Assembly (NCBI GenBank): GCA_900541395.1
Contig: UQJT01000022.1
Location: forward strand, 1-38,223
Reading direction: 5' to 3'
Source: an uncultured Desulfovibrio sp.
GTDB lineage: Bacteria > Desulfobacterota > Desulfovibrionia > Desulfovibrionales > Desulfovibrionaceae
Length of the DNA: 38,223 nucleotides
Program-made: the position numbers and the translations under genes
In this document: positions 25,300 through 32,833 of the stretch, piece by piece
Position numbering within the stretch: the stretch's first letter is position 1
Layout of the letters: every line of letters starts with the position of its first letter
Notes under the pieces: generated by a model
What the model was told of the DNA's origin: nothing
Database searches by the model: none
The model's input: only the letters and a program-made list of their open reading frames with translations

Positions 25300-26241
25300 A
25301 TGCGGAAACTGGCGGTGATAGCGGTGGGGGGAAACGCGCTCATTCGGGACAAGGAGCGGGTATCCATCCCGGATCAGTACGAAGTGGCCCGCACGGTGGC
25401 GGAACGGGTGGCGGACATCGTGGAACAGGGCTGGAACGTGGTCCTGACCCACGGCAACGGGCCGCAGGTGGGCTTCGTCATGCGTCGGTCCGAACTGGCC
25501 GACGGTCAGGTGGCGCCCGTGGCGCTGGACTATGCCGGGGCCGACGTGCAGGGCGCGGTGGGGTATATGTTCTGCAAGGCTCTGCGCAACGTATTCCGAC
25601 GCCGGGGCCTGCCCGGCGAACCCATCGCTCTGGTGGCCCAGGCCCTGGTGGACCGCGACGATCCGGCCTTTGCCCGCCCCGGCAAGCCCATCGGCTCGTG
25701 GTTCGACCGCGAGACGGCCGAACGTCTGGCCCTGTTGCACGGCTGGAGCATTGTGGAGGACGCGGGCCGGGGGTGGCGGCGGGTGGTGCCTTCGCCCGAG
25801 CCGAGGGCCATTGTGGAACTGGAGCCCATCCGCCACCTGGTGCGTCAGGGCTACCTGACGGTGACCCTGGGGGGCGGGGGCATTCCGGTTATCCGCAACC
25901 AGCAGGGCGATTTGGAGGGCGTGGAGGCGGTCATCGACAAGGACCTTTCCTCCAGTCTGCTGGCCCGCCGTCTGGGCGCGGACATGCTGATCCTGCCTAC
26001 GGGCGTGGATCGCGTGGCTCTGCACTTCAACACCCCGGACGAAACCTGGTTGGACAGCATGACCGTGGCCCGCGCGCGGGCCTATATCCGGGCGGACGAG
26101 TTCGCCAAGGGCAGCATGGAACCCAAGGTGCGGGCCCTGGCCGATTTTGTGGAAGCGAGCGGAGGCACGGGCATCATCACCAGCCTGGACCGCATGGGCG
26201 ATGCCCTGCGCGGCCGGGCCGGAACCCGCATCGTGCCGTGA
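25300..26241 (+). CDS. Carbamate kinase (AllK/ArcC family)
   Basis: A 313-residue protein with AAAAGGTGG just before ATG 25300. All kinase motifs are present: AVGGNALI at the N-terminus, THGNGPQVG near residue 52, GGGGIPVI near 190, VIDKDLSSSLLA near 211, and SMEPKV near 271. It transfers the phosphate of carbamoyl phosphate to ADP, giving ATP, ammonia and CO2. Its place after allHFG makes it the energy-yielding step of oxalurate breakdown, like ybcF (allK) in E. coli. It is separated from allG by 263 bases filled with a structured repeat. A GGATCGGCG/CGCCGATCC hairpin (26243-26266) follows the stop and probably marks the operon end, though without a T run. Confidence 0.95.
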   Translation: MRKLAVIAVGGNALIRDKERVSIPDQYEVARTVAERVADIVEQGWNVVLTHGNGPQVGFVMRRSELADGQVAPVALDYAGADVQGAVGYMFCKALRNVFRRRGLPGEPIALVAQALVDRDDPAFARPGKPIGSWFDRETAERLALLHGWSIVEDAGRGWRRVVPSPEPRAIVELEPIRHLVRQGYLTVTLGGGGIPVIRNQQGDLEGVEAVIDKDLSSSLLARRLGADMLILPTGVDRVALHFNTPDETWLDSMTVARARAYIRADEFAKGSMEPKVRALADFVEASGGTGIITSLDRMGDALRGRAGTRIVP

Positions 26242-26242
26242 C

Positions 26243-26266
26243 GGATCGGCGCGTCGCCGCCGATCC
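26243..26266 (+). terminator. Hairpin after allK
   Basis: A 9-bp perfect stem GGATCGGCG/CGCCGATCC with a six-base loop, directly after the stop codon. No T tract follows, so it may be a 3' stabiliser or a rho-independent terminator of poor quality. The remaining spacer to 26512 shows no gene. Confidence 0.45.
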
Positions 26267-26512
26267 CCCCCCGGCAAAATGCTCCATCGCGGCGGGCTGT
26301 CGAGCCGCCGGTCGCGGCAAGGGCCTTGGGCCAGTGCGAGAGCAGGGGGGGTATTTTTTTCCTGGCCCGTATTTTGCAATATTGCCGTGGCGGAAACGAC
26401 ACAAGGTCGGAGCGCCGCGCGTCTTTTTTCGTCTTTGTCGCGGAGCGGGACGGCGTGGGGTTTAAGTTCGGTCGTTTTTTGTCGATAGGACAGATACGGG
26501 GAGGCTATGCGC

Positions 26513-28360
26513 ATGAAATACGGACTAGAGCGCTTTGCTGTTGAAAACGGCAACCGCTCCGGCGGTTGCGGAAGCGGACGCCCGCGCCGAATGAGCCTGA
26601 AAGCCACGCTTTTCAGGCGAAATGACGGCAGCGCCGTTTTTGAAACCGGGCAATTTCAAAAGCAAAATGCTCTAAGGGCGGTGTGGGCCGCGTTGATCGC
26701 GCTGACGTTGTGTCTGGCCGTGGCCCGGCCCGCGTCCGCCGCCGAACCCGAAGCCTACGAAAAGGCCAAGGTCGAGCTGTCGCGCCTGCGCGGCGATGAA
26801 AAGCGGGCCCAGTACCGGCATTCCTGGCTGAAGATAGCCGACGACTTCATGGACGTGTATGAGAGCCATTCGGACTGGATCAACCGTCCGGCGGCCCTGT
26901 TTCGATCGGCCGAGGCCCTGGAGGAAATGGCCCGGCGTTCCTTCGTGCGCAAGGACGCCCAGAACGCCGCCGCGCGCTTTGAATCCGTGGCCCGAAAGCA
27001 TCCCTCCAGCGTGCTGGCCGACGACGCCCTGTACCGGGCGGCGGTGGTGCGCAAGGAGCTGATGCGCGACGACGAGGGCGCCCGCTCCCTGTTGGGGACC
27101 ATCGGCAAAAAATACGCCAAATCCGACTATGCGCCCAAAGCCCGCGAGTACCTGGCCGGTCTGGACGGCAGCGCCGTGGCCTCGCTGGGGCCCGCCCCGG
27201 TGGTCAAATCCGTGGCCGAAGGGGCGCGGGTGGCCCAGATCACGCCTCAGATCAAAGACAAGGACGTGGTGCGCATTGTGATTTCCGTGGACAAGCCGGT
27301 AAGCTGGCGCATTCAGCACCAGGCGGCCGATTCCAAAAGCGACCGTCCGGCCCGTCTGACTCTGGATCTCACGGACGCCACGCCCGGCGACAAGCTCAAG
27401 TCGGGCGCGCGCTATACCAAGATGGGCATTTTCAGTCGCTATGCCGTGGATTACACGGCCTCCCAGGGCAAAACGCGCATCCTGCTCGATTTCGACAAAC
27501 TTCAACGTTACACGGTGCGGGCCGAAAAGTCGCCCTTCCGGATCATTATTGAGGCTACGGGCGCGCCCAAGGCCCTGGCCCAGGGCATCCAGGTGGGGCG
27601 GCCGGACAAGGCTCCCGCGTCCTCCGGAACGGCGGCGGTCAAGCCCGCGACCTCGTCCAACGTGGCTGCTCAACTGGGCCTCAGCGTGCGGACCGTGGTC
27701 ATCGATCCCGGCCACGGCGGCAAGGACCCCGGTACCATGCACAACAGCATCGTGGAACGGGAAGTAAGCCTGGATATCGCCCGGCGCGTGGGCAACGTGC
27801 TGCGGGCGGCGGGCTACAACGTGGTGTTCACCCGCGATCGCGACACCTGGGTGTCGCTGTCCGACCGTTCACGCCTGGCCGTGAAGCACAAGGGCGATCT
27901 GTTCGTGTCCATCCACGTCAACGCCAGCCCCAAGCCCGAGGTATCGGGCGTGGAAACCTACTACCTCGATCTGGCGGGAACCAAGGATTCCGTGCGGCTG
28001 GCCGCCGTGGAAAACGCGGGGTCCAATCGCGGCCTGGGCGAGATGGAGGAAATTTTGGCCGATATGCTTCTGGATTCGCGTATGCAGGAATCGCGTCGGC
28101 TGGCCTCCAGCGTGCAGACACAGACCCTGGCCCAACTGAAAAAGCGCGGCCAGCCCGCCAAAAGCGGCGGCACCAAGGGCGCGCCCTTCCATGTGCTTAT
28201 AGGTTCGTCCATGCCCGGCGTGCTGGTCGAGGTGGGATATTGCACCAACGCCGCCGAAGCCAAGCGCCTGCGTCAGAGCGCATACCGCGACGCCCTGGCC
28301 GAGGGCATCGCCAACGGCGTCCACCACTACGCCCGCCAACTGGAAACGGCGGCAAAGTAG
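26513..28360 (+). CDS. N-acetylmuramoyl-L-alanine amidase (AMIN + Amidase_3) with a MITE in its signal peptide
   Basis: A 615-residue protein. ATG 26513 is preferred because GGGGAGG (26498-26504) lies eight bases upstream; ATG 26507 is only two bases from it. The N-terminus is MKYGL, then 49 residues encoded by a repeat insertion, then a normal hydrophobic signal (RAVWAALIALTLCLAVA) ending ASAAEP. Without the insert the signal peptide would read MKYGLRAVWAALIALTLC. A TPR-like helical region (about 80-210), an AMIN domain (about 230-345) for septal peptidoglycan targeting, and Amidase_3 (395-610) follow. Zinc ligands are His401 (DPGHGG), Glu415 and His468 (SIHVNA); the catalytic base is Glu573 (VEVGYCTN). 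It cleaves amide bonds between muramic acid and stem peptides during cell separation. Export may be altered by the long charged insert, or translation may use ATG 26591 inside the repeat. Confidence 0.92.
   Translation: MKYGLERFAVENGNRSGGCGSGRPRRMSLKATLFRRNDGSAVFETGQFQKQNALRAVWAALIALTLCLAVARPASAAEPEAYEKAKVELSRLRGDEKRAQYRHSWLKIADDFMDVYESHSDWINRPAALFRSAEALEEMARRSFVRKDAQNAAARFESVARKHPSSVLADDALYRAAVVRKELMRDDEGARSLLGTIGKKYAKSDYAPKAREYLAGLDGSAVASLGPAPVVKSVAEGARVAQITPQIKDKDVVRIVISVDKPVSWRIQHQAADSKSDRPARLTLDLTDATPGDKLKSGARYTKMGIFSRYAVDYTASQGKTRILLDFDKLQRYTVRAEKSPFRIIIEATGAPKALAQGIQVGRPDKAPASSGTAAVKPATSSNVAAQLGLSVRTVVIDPGHGGKDPGTMHNSIVEREVSLDIARRVGNVLRAAGYNVVFTRDRDTWVSLSDRSRLAVKHKGDLFVSIHVNASPKPEVSGVETYYLDLAGTKDSVRLAAVENAGSNRGLGEMEEILADMLLDSRMQESRRLASSVQTQTLAQLKKRGQPAKSGGTKGAPFHVLIGSSMPGVLVEVGYCTNAAEAKRLRQSAYRDALAEGIANGVHHYARQLETAAK
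26528..26672 (+). mobile_element. Complete 145-bp MITE-like element with TA target duplication
   Basis: Ends GAGCGCTTTGCTGTTGAAA and, on the other strand, GAGCATTTTGCTTTTGAAA are imperfect terminal inverted repeats. The element is bordered by TA on both sides (26526-26527 and 26673-26674). Removing it with one TA restores GGA-CTA-AGG and an uninterrupted signal peptide. TA duplication is typical of IS630/Tc1-mariner-type transposition. No transposase gene is inside the element or elsewhere in the window. Confidence 0.85.
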
Positions 28361-28518
28361 CGTCGCGGGCGGGACGGTCCGGATCGCCTTATTGGGCGGA
28401 CACGCGGGTGCCTTGCCCGTTGTTCGGAGAGCTTGCCGGTGCGGTCGACCATGATAAAGCGCAAAAAAATCAGCCGAGCAACGACGGTTTAAGGTATGAC
28501 CTGTTTCCGGTTTTCGGG

Positions 28519-28550
28519 GCTGTCGATAAAATCGGCAGCTCCTCTTTTTT
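28519..28550 (+). terminator. Rho-independent terminator after the amidase gene
   Basis: GCTGTCGAT, loop AAA, ATCGGCAGC, then TCCTCTTTTTT. A 9-bp stem with one G-T pair. The rest of 28361-28755 is AT-richer and probably holds the promoter of the next gene; no gene is seen in it. Confidence 0.75.
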
Positions 28551-28755
28551 GGTAAGCGCCGGAATGCCGGAGCGGCGACCGTTCCAGGGCGGACGCGTCT
28601 TATGTTGAGTTGACTGACGTCCTTTTTCCACTTTCCTTTTTTTACATTTTATCGTTATTTAAACCATGAGAGGATGCCCGGAGGCGTTACGCAGGGCTAT
28701 ATCATACCATTATTGCATTTCTTTGTTCTGCAATGTCTTATGACGGAGTGGAAAA

Positions 28756-30759
28756 ATGGACGAAGCCGGAACATATCTTCGCACGTGGCAAAGAAAAATA
28801 GATCAAGCGCAGAGTTTTGTGCCCAGAGAAGTCTTTGTCGGTTTGCTGTTGATACGGGCGGTTTCCCTATCTTGTTTTCCGCCCGGCCGGAGTACGTTGG
28901 AAGAGGCCCCCTGTCCGGAGAGTCTCGTGACGGATCTGTGGGAACGGCTCGTCCACATGCCGGATGCCAAACTTGCCGACGCCGTCCTCAATATCCTGGC
29001 TTCTCTGCAAGAGAAGCTCCCGTTCGTCCAGGAGCTCATGGACACGAAACGCTTTACCTCGTCGAACATGTTGATGTTGCGGAAGCTCGTGGAGATGTTC
29101 TCCACCATTCCGTGCGCCCCTCTCCTGTCTCGGCGGGCACTGGAACAGACGGTGAAACGGGCCATGGCGAAGCATATCGACAAAGGGGCGACGTATAGCG
29201 CGCCCGCGGCCTTGGTCCGGAGTCTCGGCCCCGTGTTGAACCCCAAAGGCGGGGCGGCGTATGAACTGCATGGCGAGCTTTTGGAAAGCGCTCCGGAAGC
29301 GGGCGGCAACGCTCGAAAGGCGGATGGAGCTTTTACCGCCTTGTGTTGGATGGATTCTCTGTTGCGTGGAGAAGGCGCCGTTACGGAAAATCCGCCGGCA
29401 AACCCGATCGGAGAAAAGCGGCTTGAGTGGGGAAACTGGGATCATGTGGTGGCCAATCCCCCGTTCAATGTTTCCCACTGGCATGACGATAGGCGCGAAC
29501 CCCGGGATAAGCGATGGGACTACGGCGTGCCGCCGGGGACGAACGCCAATTTTGCCTGGTTGCAGTATTGCCTTGCCGGCCTCCGGCAGGAGGGAAAAGC
29601 GGCCGTCCTCTTGCCCGTCAGCACCTTGATCGGCACGGACCCCAGAGAGCAGGACATTCGGATAAACATGGTCGAATCCGGCGTGGTGGAAGCCGTCATA
29701 ACCTTTCCCCCGGGACTGCTTTTTGACTCACGAGTTCCGTTTTGCCTCTGGCTGCTGGACAAAGCGAGGCGGAACACTCCGGATGCGCCGGTATTGTTCG
29801 TTGATGCCGGAAGGATGGAGCCAAAGCTTTGCAAAAATGCGCCGGAGGAAGCCTATAGTCGGGTAATGCAACTCGTTATGGACTTTAGAAACGAAGGTGA
29901 GTCCACAAGCGACTGGAGCGGTGTGGCCACGCGCAAGGAAATAGCCGCTGCGGAGTATGGATTGAGTCCCCATTTATATATACGGTCTCGCCGTACCCAC
30001 TGGCTTTCTGAAGAAGGCTCCGTGTCTTCGTGGGATGATTGCCTGGAAAAACTGAAGCAATGCCGGGGGTATGAAGCTCTGCTGGCGTGCCTGGAAATAT
30101 GGGGGCGAGAGCGGCCCTGCGTCTGGCAAAAAGCCCCGTTGACGGCCTTATACACAATATTCGGGGGCGTGGCCGTATCCGGGGACGCCTTTGGGGACGG
30201 TGTTCCGTTTTTAGATGTAAAGACAATTATACGTTCTCCTTTTCTTCCCGGGGCGTTTTTACGCCGGGTCCGCCTCTCCGCCGACAGGCAGGAACTGTAC
30301 CGCATACGGCGCGGCGACGTGATTATAAACAGAACCAGCGAGACGCTGGAGGCGTTGGGGCTGGGCTGTGTGGCTCTTCAGGATTCCGAAGCCGTATATA
30401 CCGGCTTTGCCAAACGCCTGCGTCCCGTCCGACCGGACGAAATCGACCCCGCCTATGCTGCCGCGTATTTTCGTTCCGGCTTGTATTTAAGCCAGATCAG
30501 GGAGAATGTTCCTTTCATACCCGTCTCGCGGGCAAGTTTGAATAATCGGCATATAGCCCGCATCAACATGTACTATCCGCCGCTTGAGCGGCAGCAAGAG
30601 ATAGGAGAAGCCTTTCACGCTTTCATTGAATGGAAAAATGGTTCCACCCCGGAAGCAGGGAAGGCGCTTACTGAGGTTCAGACATGGTTTCTGCAGCAGG
30701 CCATTGACCGGCCCGCGTTGTCCGGCGCAAAGACTTCCACCATAAGCGAGGCCCTGTGA
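28756..30759 (+). CDS. HsdM-HsdS fusion, restriction-modification-like, SAM motif I degenerate
   Basis: A 667-residue protein; GGAG lies seven bases before ATG 28756. Residues 1-125 are a HsdM_N-like helical bundle. Residues 140-400 follow an N6-adenine methyltransferase: KGATYSAPAALVRSL matches the usual FYTPR region, NPPF is at 234-237, then WDYGVPPGTNANFAWLQY, AAVLLPVSTLIG, FPPGLLFDSRVPFCLWLL. Where the SAM-binding DPACGSGG motif should be, the sequence reads YELHGELL (169-176), so motif I is lost while catalytic NPPF stays. Residues 435-640 are a single HsdS target-recognition domain (RRGDVIINRTSET, PPLERQQEIGEAF). No HsdR is present. The stop overlaps the next gene by four bases (GTGA). 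GC looks lower than the neighbours, suggesting transfer. It may bind a DNA site without methylating it, or need a partner. Confidence 0.85.
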   Translation: MDEAGTYLRTWQRKIDQAQSFVPREVFVGLLLIRAVSLSCFPPGRSTLEEAPCPESLVTDLWERLVHMPDAKLADAVLNILASLQEKLPFVQELMDTKRFTSSNMLMLRKLVEMFSTIPCAPLLSRRALEQTVKRAMAKHIDKGATYSAPAALVRSLGPVLNPKGGAAYELHGELLESAPEAGGNARKADGAFTALCWMDSLLRGEGAVTENPPANPIGEKRLEWGNWDHVVANPPFNVSHWHDDRREPRDKRWDYGVPPGTNANFAWLQYCLAGLRQEGKAAVLLPVSTLIGTDPREQDIRINMVESGVVEAVITFPPGLLFDSRVPFCLWLLDKARRNTPDAPVLFVDAGRMEPKLCKNAPEEAYSRVMQLVMDFRNEGESTSDWSGVATRKEIAAAEYGLSPHLYIRSRRTHWLSEEGSVSSWDDCLEKLKQCRGYEALLACLEIWGRERPCVWQKAPLTALYTIFGGVAVSGDAFGDGVPFLDVKTIIRSPFLPGAFLRRVRLSADRQELYRIRRGDVIINRTSETLEALGLGCVALQDSEAVYTGFAKRLRPVRPDEIDPAYAAAYFRSGLYLSQIRENVPFIPVSRASLNNRHIARINMYYPPLERQQEIGEAFHAFIEWKNGSTPEAGKALTEVQTWFLQQAIDRPALSGAKTSTISEAL

Positions 30760-31610
30760 CCAACAAAGATCAGATGCAACTGGTGCTGTTGTACAGCCTG
30801 ATGGAACTGGATGGAGGAGGCCCCAAACGGGTAGTGCTCCAACATATTCAGGATAAGGCGTATTGGTATAAAAACGACGATAATGATGAAATGCTGACAT
30901 CACGTCCTGAAATGAAATGGAGGAATAATTTCGCGTATGAGCGCGAACATCTGAAAGATGCGGGATATCTGGACGGAGATAGCCCCGGAGATTGGTTGAT
31001 AACGAACAAAGGAAAAGAATTTTTTTATCAAGCGTTGGAAGACGCCAGAAAGGCCCCGTTATCCGACCTGCCGTGCCTGATGCCGGCTTTTATACAGAAA
31101 ATATATCAAATGGAATCGGACCCGGAGGACACGGCGGATCAGGTTTTGCTAGGCAGTGTGGTGAGGGTGGGCGGCGTGCCGTCCTGCGGGGAAATCGTGC
31201 TGACGGCCGGGCCCTTGCCCAAAGGAAATGCTGTCCGGCGTTTTGGCGGCAGAAACATATATCGCCGCGATCCCGTCATTGCTGCCCGCGCTCTCGCCAG
31301 AGCGGAACACCGGTGTGAAATCGATCCGGCTCATCCGTCTTTTATGAAAAGGGACCTTTCCCATGCCTACACGGAACCCCACCATCTTATCCCCCTGGCC
31401 AAGACGGACGATTTCGATGTGAGTCTGGACCGGGAACAGAATATTTTTTCCCTGTGCAGTCATTGCCATAATCAAATTCACTATGGGACCGAAGAAGACG
31501 TGCGTCGGATGATAACGCTTTTGTTTGAGCGCCGAGCCAAAGAAATTTTTTCCATGCTGGGCAGGCGTATCGGCGTGGAAGAAATATACGCGATGTACAG
31601 AGTTCAATAG
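30756..31610 (+). CDS. Winged-helix/HNH endonuclease, partner of the HsdM-HsdS fusion
   Basis: A 284-residue protein with a GTG start overlapping the previous stop. Residues 1-95 form an Mrr-like N-terminal winged helix (MKWRNNFAYEREHLKDAGYL, then GDWLITNKGKEFF). The C-terminal part is an HNH nuclease: Cys187, His209/His210 (EPHHLIPL), then CSHCHNQIHYG with Cys234, Cys237, His238, Asn239 and His242 as zinc and catalytic residues. It should cut DNA. The coupled upstream gene carries the sequence recognition domain, so the two probably act together in defence. Alternatives are a Type II restriction enzyme with an M-S fusion modifier, or a Type IV-like nuclease. Confidence 0.85.
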   Translation: MTNKDQMQLVLLYSLMELDGGGPKRVVLQHIQDKAYWYKNDDNDEMLTSRPEMKWRNNFAYEREHLKDAGYLDGDSPGDWLITNKGKEFFYQALEDARKAPLSDLPCLMPAFIQKIYQMESDPEDTADQVLLGSVVRVGGVPSCGEIVLTAGPLPKGNAVRRFGGRNIYRRDPVIAARALARAEHRCEIDPAHPSFMKRDLSHAYTEPHHLIPLAKTDDFDVSLDREQNIFSLCSHCHNQIHYGTEEDVRRMITLLFERRAKEIFSMLGRRIGVEEIYAMYRVQ

Positions 31611-31618
31611 ATGTGCGT

Positions 31619-31695
31619 GCGGCCCGGAGCAAAGTCCGCGCCGGGCCGCCTCGGCGTTGGATGTTTCGCGGGGCGGAACGGCGTTCCGCCCCGCG
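31619..31695. terminator. Two strong hairpins between converging nuclease and purC genes
   Basis: First stem GCGGCCCGG (31619-31627) with CCGGGCCGC (31641-31649). Second stem CGCGGGGCGGAAC (31667-31679) with GTTCCGCCCCGCG (31683-31695), 13 bp perfect with a three-base loop. Probably a bidirectional terminator; T runs are weak. Confidence 0.6.
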
Positions 31696-31711
31696 GCAAG
31701 GGGCTTTGATT

Positions 31712-32416
31712 CTAGCTCCGGAACAGTTCGGCCAGTTCCCGTCCGGCCACGCGTTCGCGGGTGCCGGCCTTGAAGGCGCGGCAGCAGCCGGGGGAGATTT
31801 CGTCGATGATCATGGGACGGCCCTGTTCGTCCATGCCCCACTCGATCTTGATGTCCCACAGATCCAGGCCCCGAGCCGTGAACATGGCGCGGACGGCATC
31901 CATGACGGCGGCGTTTCTGTCCAACATTTCGTCCATGATCGCGCCGTCCACGATGCCGAGGGCCACCAGGGCGGAGGGAACGATGAGCGGATCGCCCGCG
32001 GCGTCGTCCTTGAGGGTGATTTCATAGACGGGCGAAGGCAGGAACATGCCGTCCTTCACGCCCGGGACCATGTTGTAACGGCGCAGAAAGCTGCCGGTGC
32101 ACACCCAGCGGGTCACCCATTCCAGACCGGGGGCGAACAGTTTGGCCTTGAGCACGTCCATGGACAGGGACGGCAGGTCGTAGGAAATCATGTGGGTGCG
32201 GGCGATGTTTTTGGCGTTGATTTCGCTGAAAATGGCCGAAGTCATGAGCAGGCAGGCTTCGCCCTGGCCCGGCACGGTTTCCTCGGCCAGATTGTTGCCG
32301 CCCGGATCGATTTCACCAGCGTCGTTTTTGGTCACCCGGTCGGTGAACACCAGGTGCAGGGAATGGGCGTCACGTTCATACACATCTTTGGTTTTGCCGC
32401 GATAGACAAGTTCCAT
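31712..32416 (-). CDS. Phosphoribosylaminoimidazole-succinocarboxamide synthase (SAICAR synthetase)
   Basis: A 234-residue protein; GGGAG lies seven bases before ATG 32416, and longer in-frame starts have no support. It begins MELVYRGKTKDVYE, the usual PurC N-terminus. FTDRVTKNDAGEIDPGGNN and GSFLRRYNMVPG carry substrate-binding residues, and LWDIKIEWG and IIDEISPGCCR follow. PurC ligates aspartate to CAIR with ATP in purine synthesis. The last motif differs from the common DEISPDTCR form and is nearer the shorter clade with DEISGGNMR. It is a single gene; nothing links it to the catabolic operon beyond purine metabolism in general. Confidence 0.93.
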   Translation of the reverse strand: MELVYRGKTKDVYERDAHSLHLVFTDRVTKNDAGEIDPGGNNLAEETVPGQGEACLLMTSAIFSEINAKNIARTHMISYDLPSLSMDVLKAKLFAPGLEWVTRWVCTGSFLRRYNMVPGVKDGMFLPSPVYEITLKDDAAGDPLIVPSALVALGIVDGAIMDEMLDRNAAVMDAVRAMFTARGLDLWDIKIEWGMDEQGRPMIIDEISPGCCRAFKAGTRERVAGRELAELFRS

Positions 32417-32549
32417 ACTATCTCCCGTGTTGTCTGTACCTGTCGCGAGATTGCTTCCGTTCCTGTATCCGTCCGACCCCGGACAAGGCAAGAAAAAATA
32501 AGCCTTCCCGGCGGCGGCCACCGCGTTGCCGCAAAGACGGCCCGTGCGT

Positions 32550-32825
32550 TCCTTTAATCTGCGGAGCAACGCGCGTCAGCGCGTCTGGAGCGACGACCCC
32601 CCGCGCACTGGAAGTGCGCATGGAGGGGGGCGAGGAGCGGCCTAAGGTCGCGCGAAGCGGAGCCGGAACAAACGAAAGGTTTGTTCCGGCGCGCTTCCGC
32701 CAGCGGTGGTCGAAGCCTGCCTTGGGCCGGGCTGGAAGCCCGGCTGCCTTAAGCGGATTTACGACAGTAAATCCAAGATGCCTTTTGCGGGCTTGTGCGT
32801 TGCCCCCGCCGCTCGCGCTCCCGGC
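32550..32825 (+). repeat. Structured hairpin repeat (family 2), copy between purC and the DUF4139 gene
   Basis: Same order of hairpins as at 25050 but with different stems: GCGCAC-TGGAA-GTGCGC, CCGGAACAAAC/GTTTGTTCCGG, CCGGGC-TGGAA-GCCCGG, GGATTTAC-GACA-GTAAATCC. Constant blocks such as GGTCGCGCGAAGCGGAG are kept. It fills most of the 417-bp spacer. Confidence 0.85.
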
Positions 32826-32833
32826 GGTTAAGC

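Noticed and set aside
25050..32825. CRISPR-like array
   Set aside because: The repeats are few, far apart, and have no regular spacers or cas genes.
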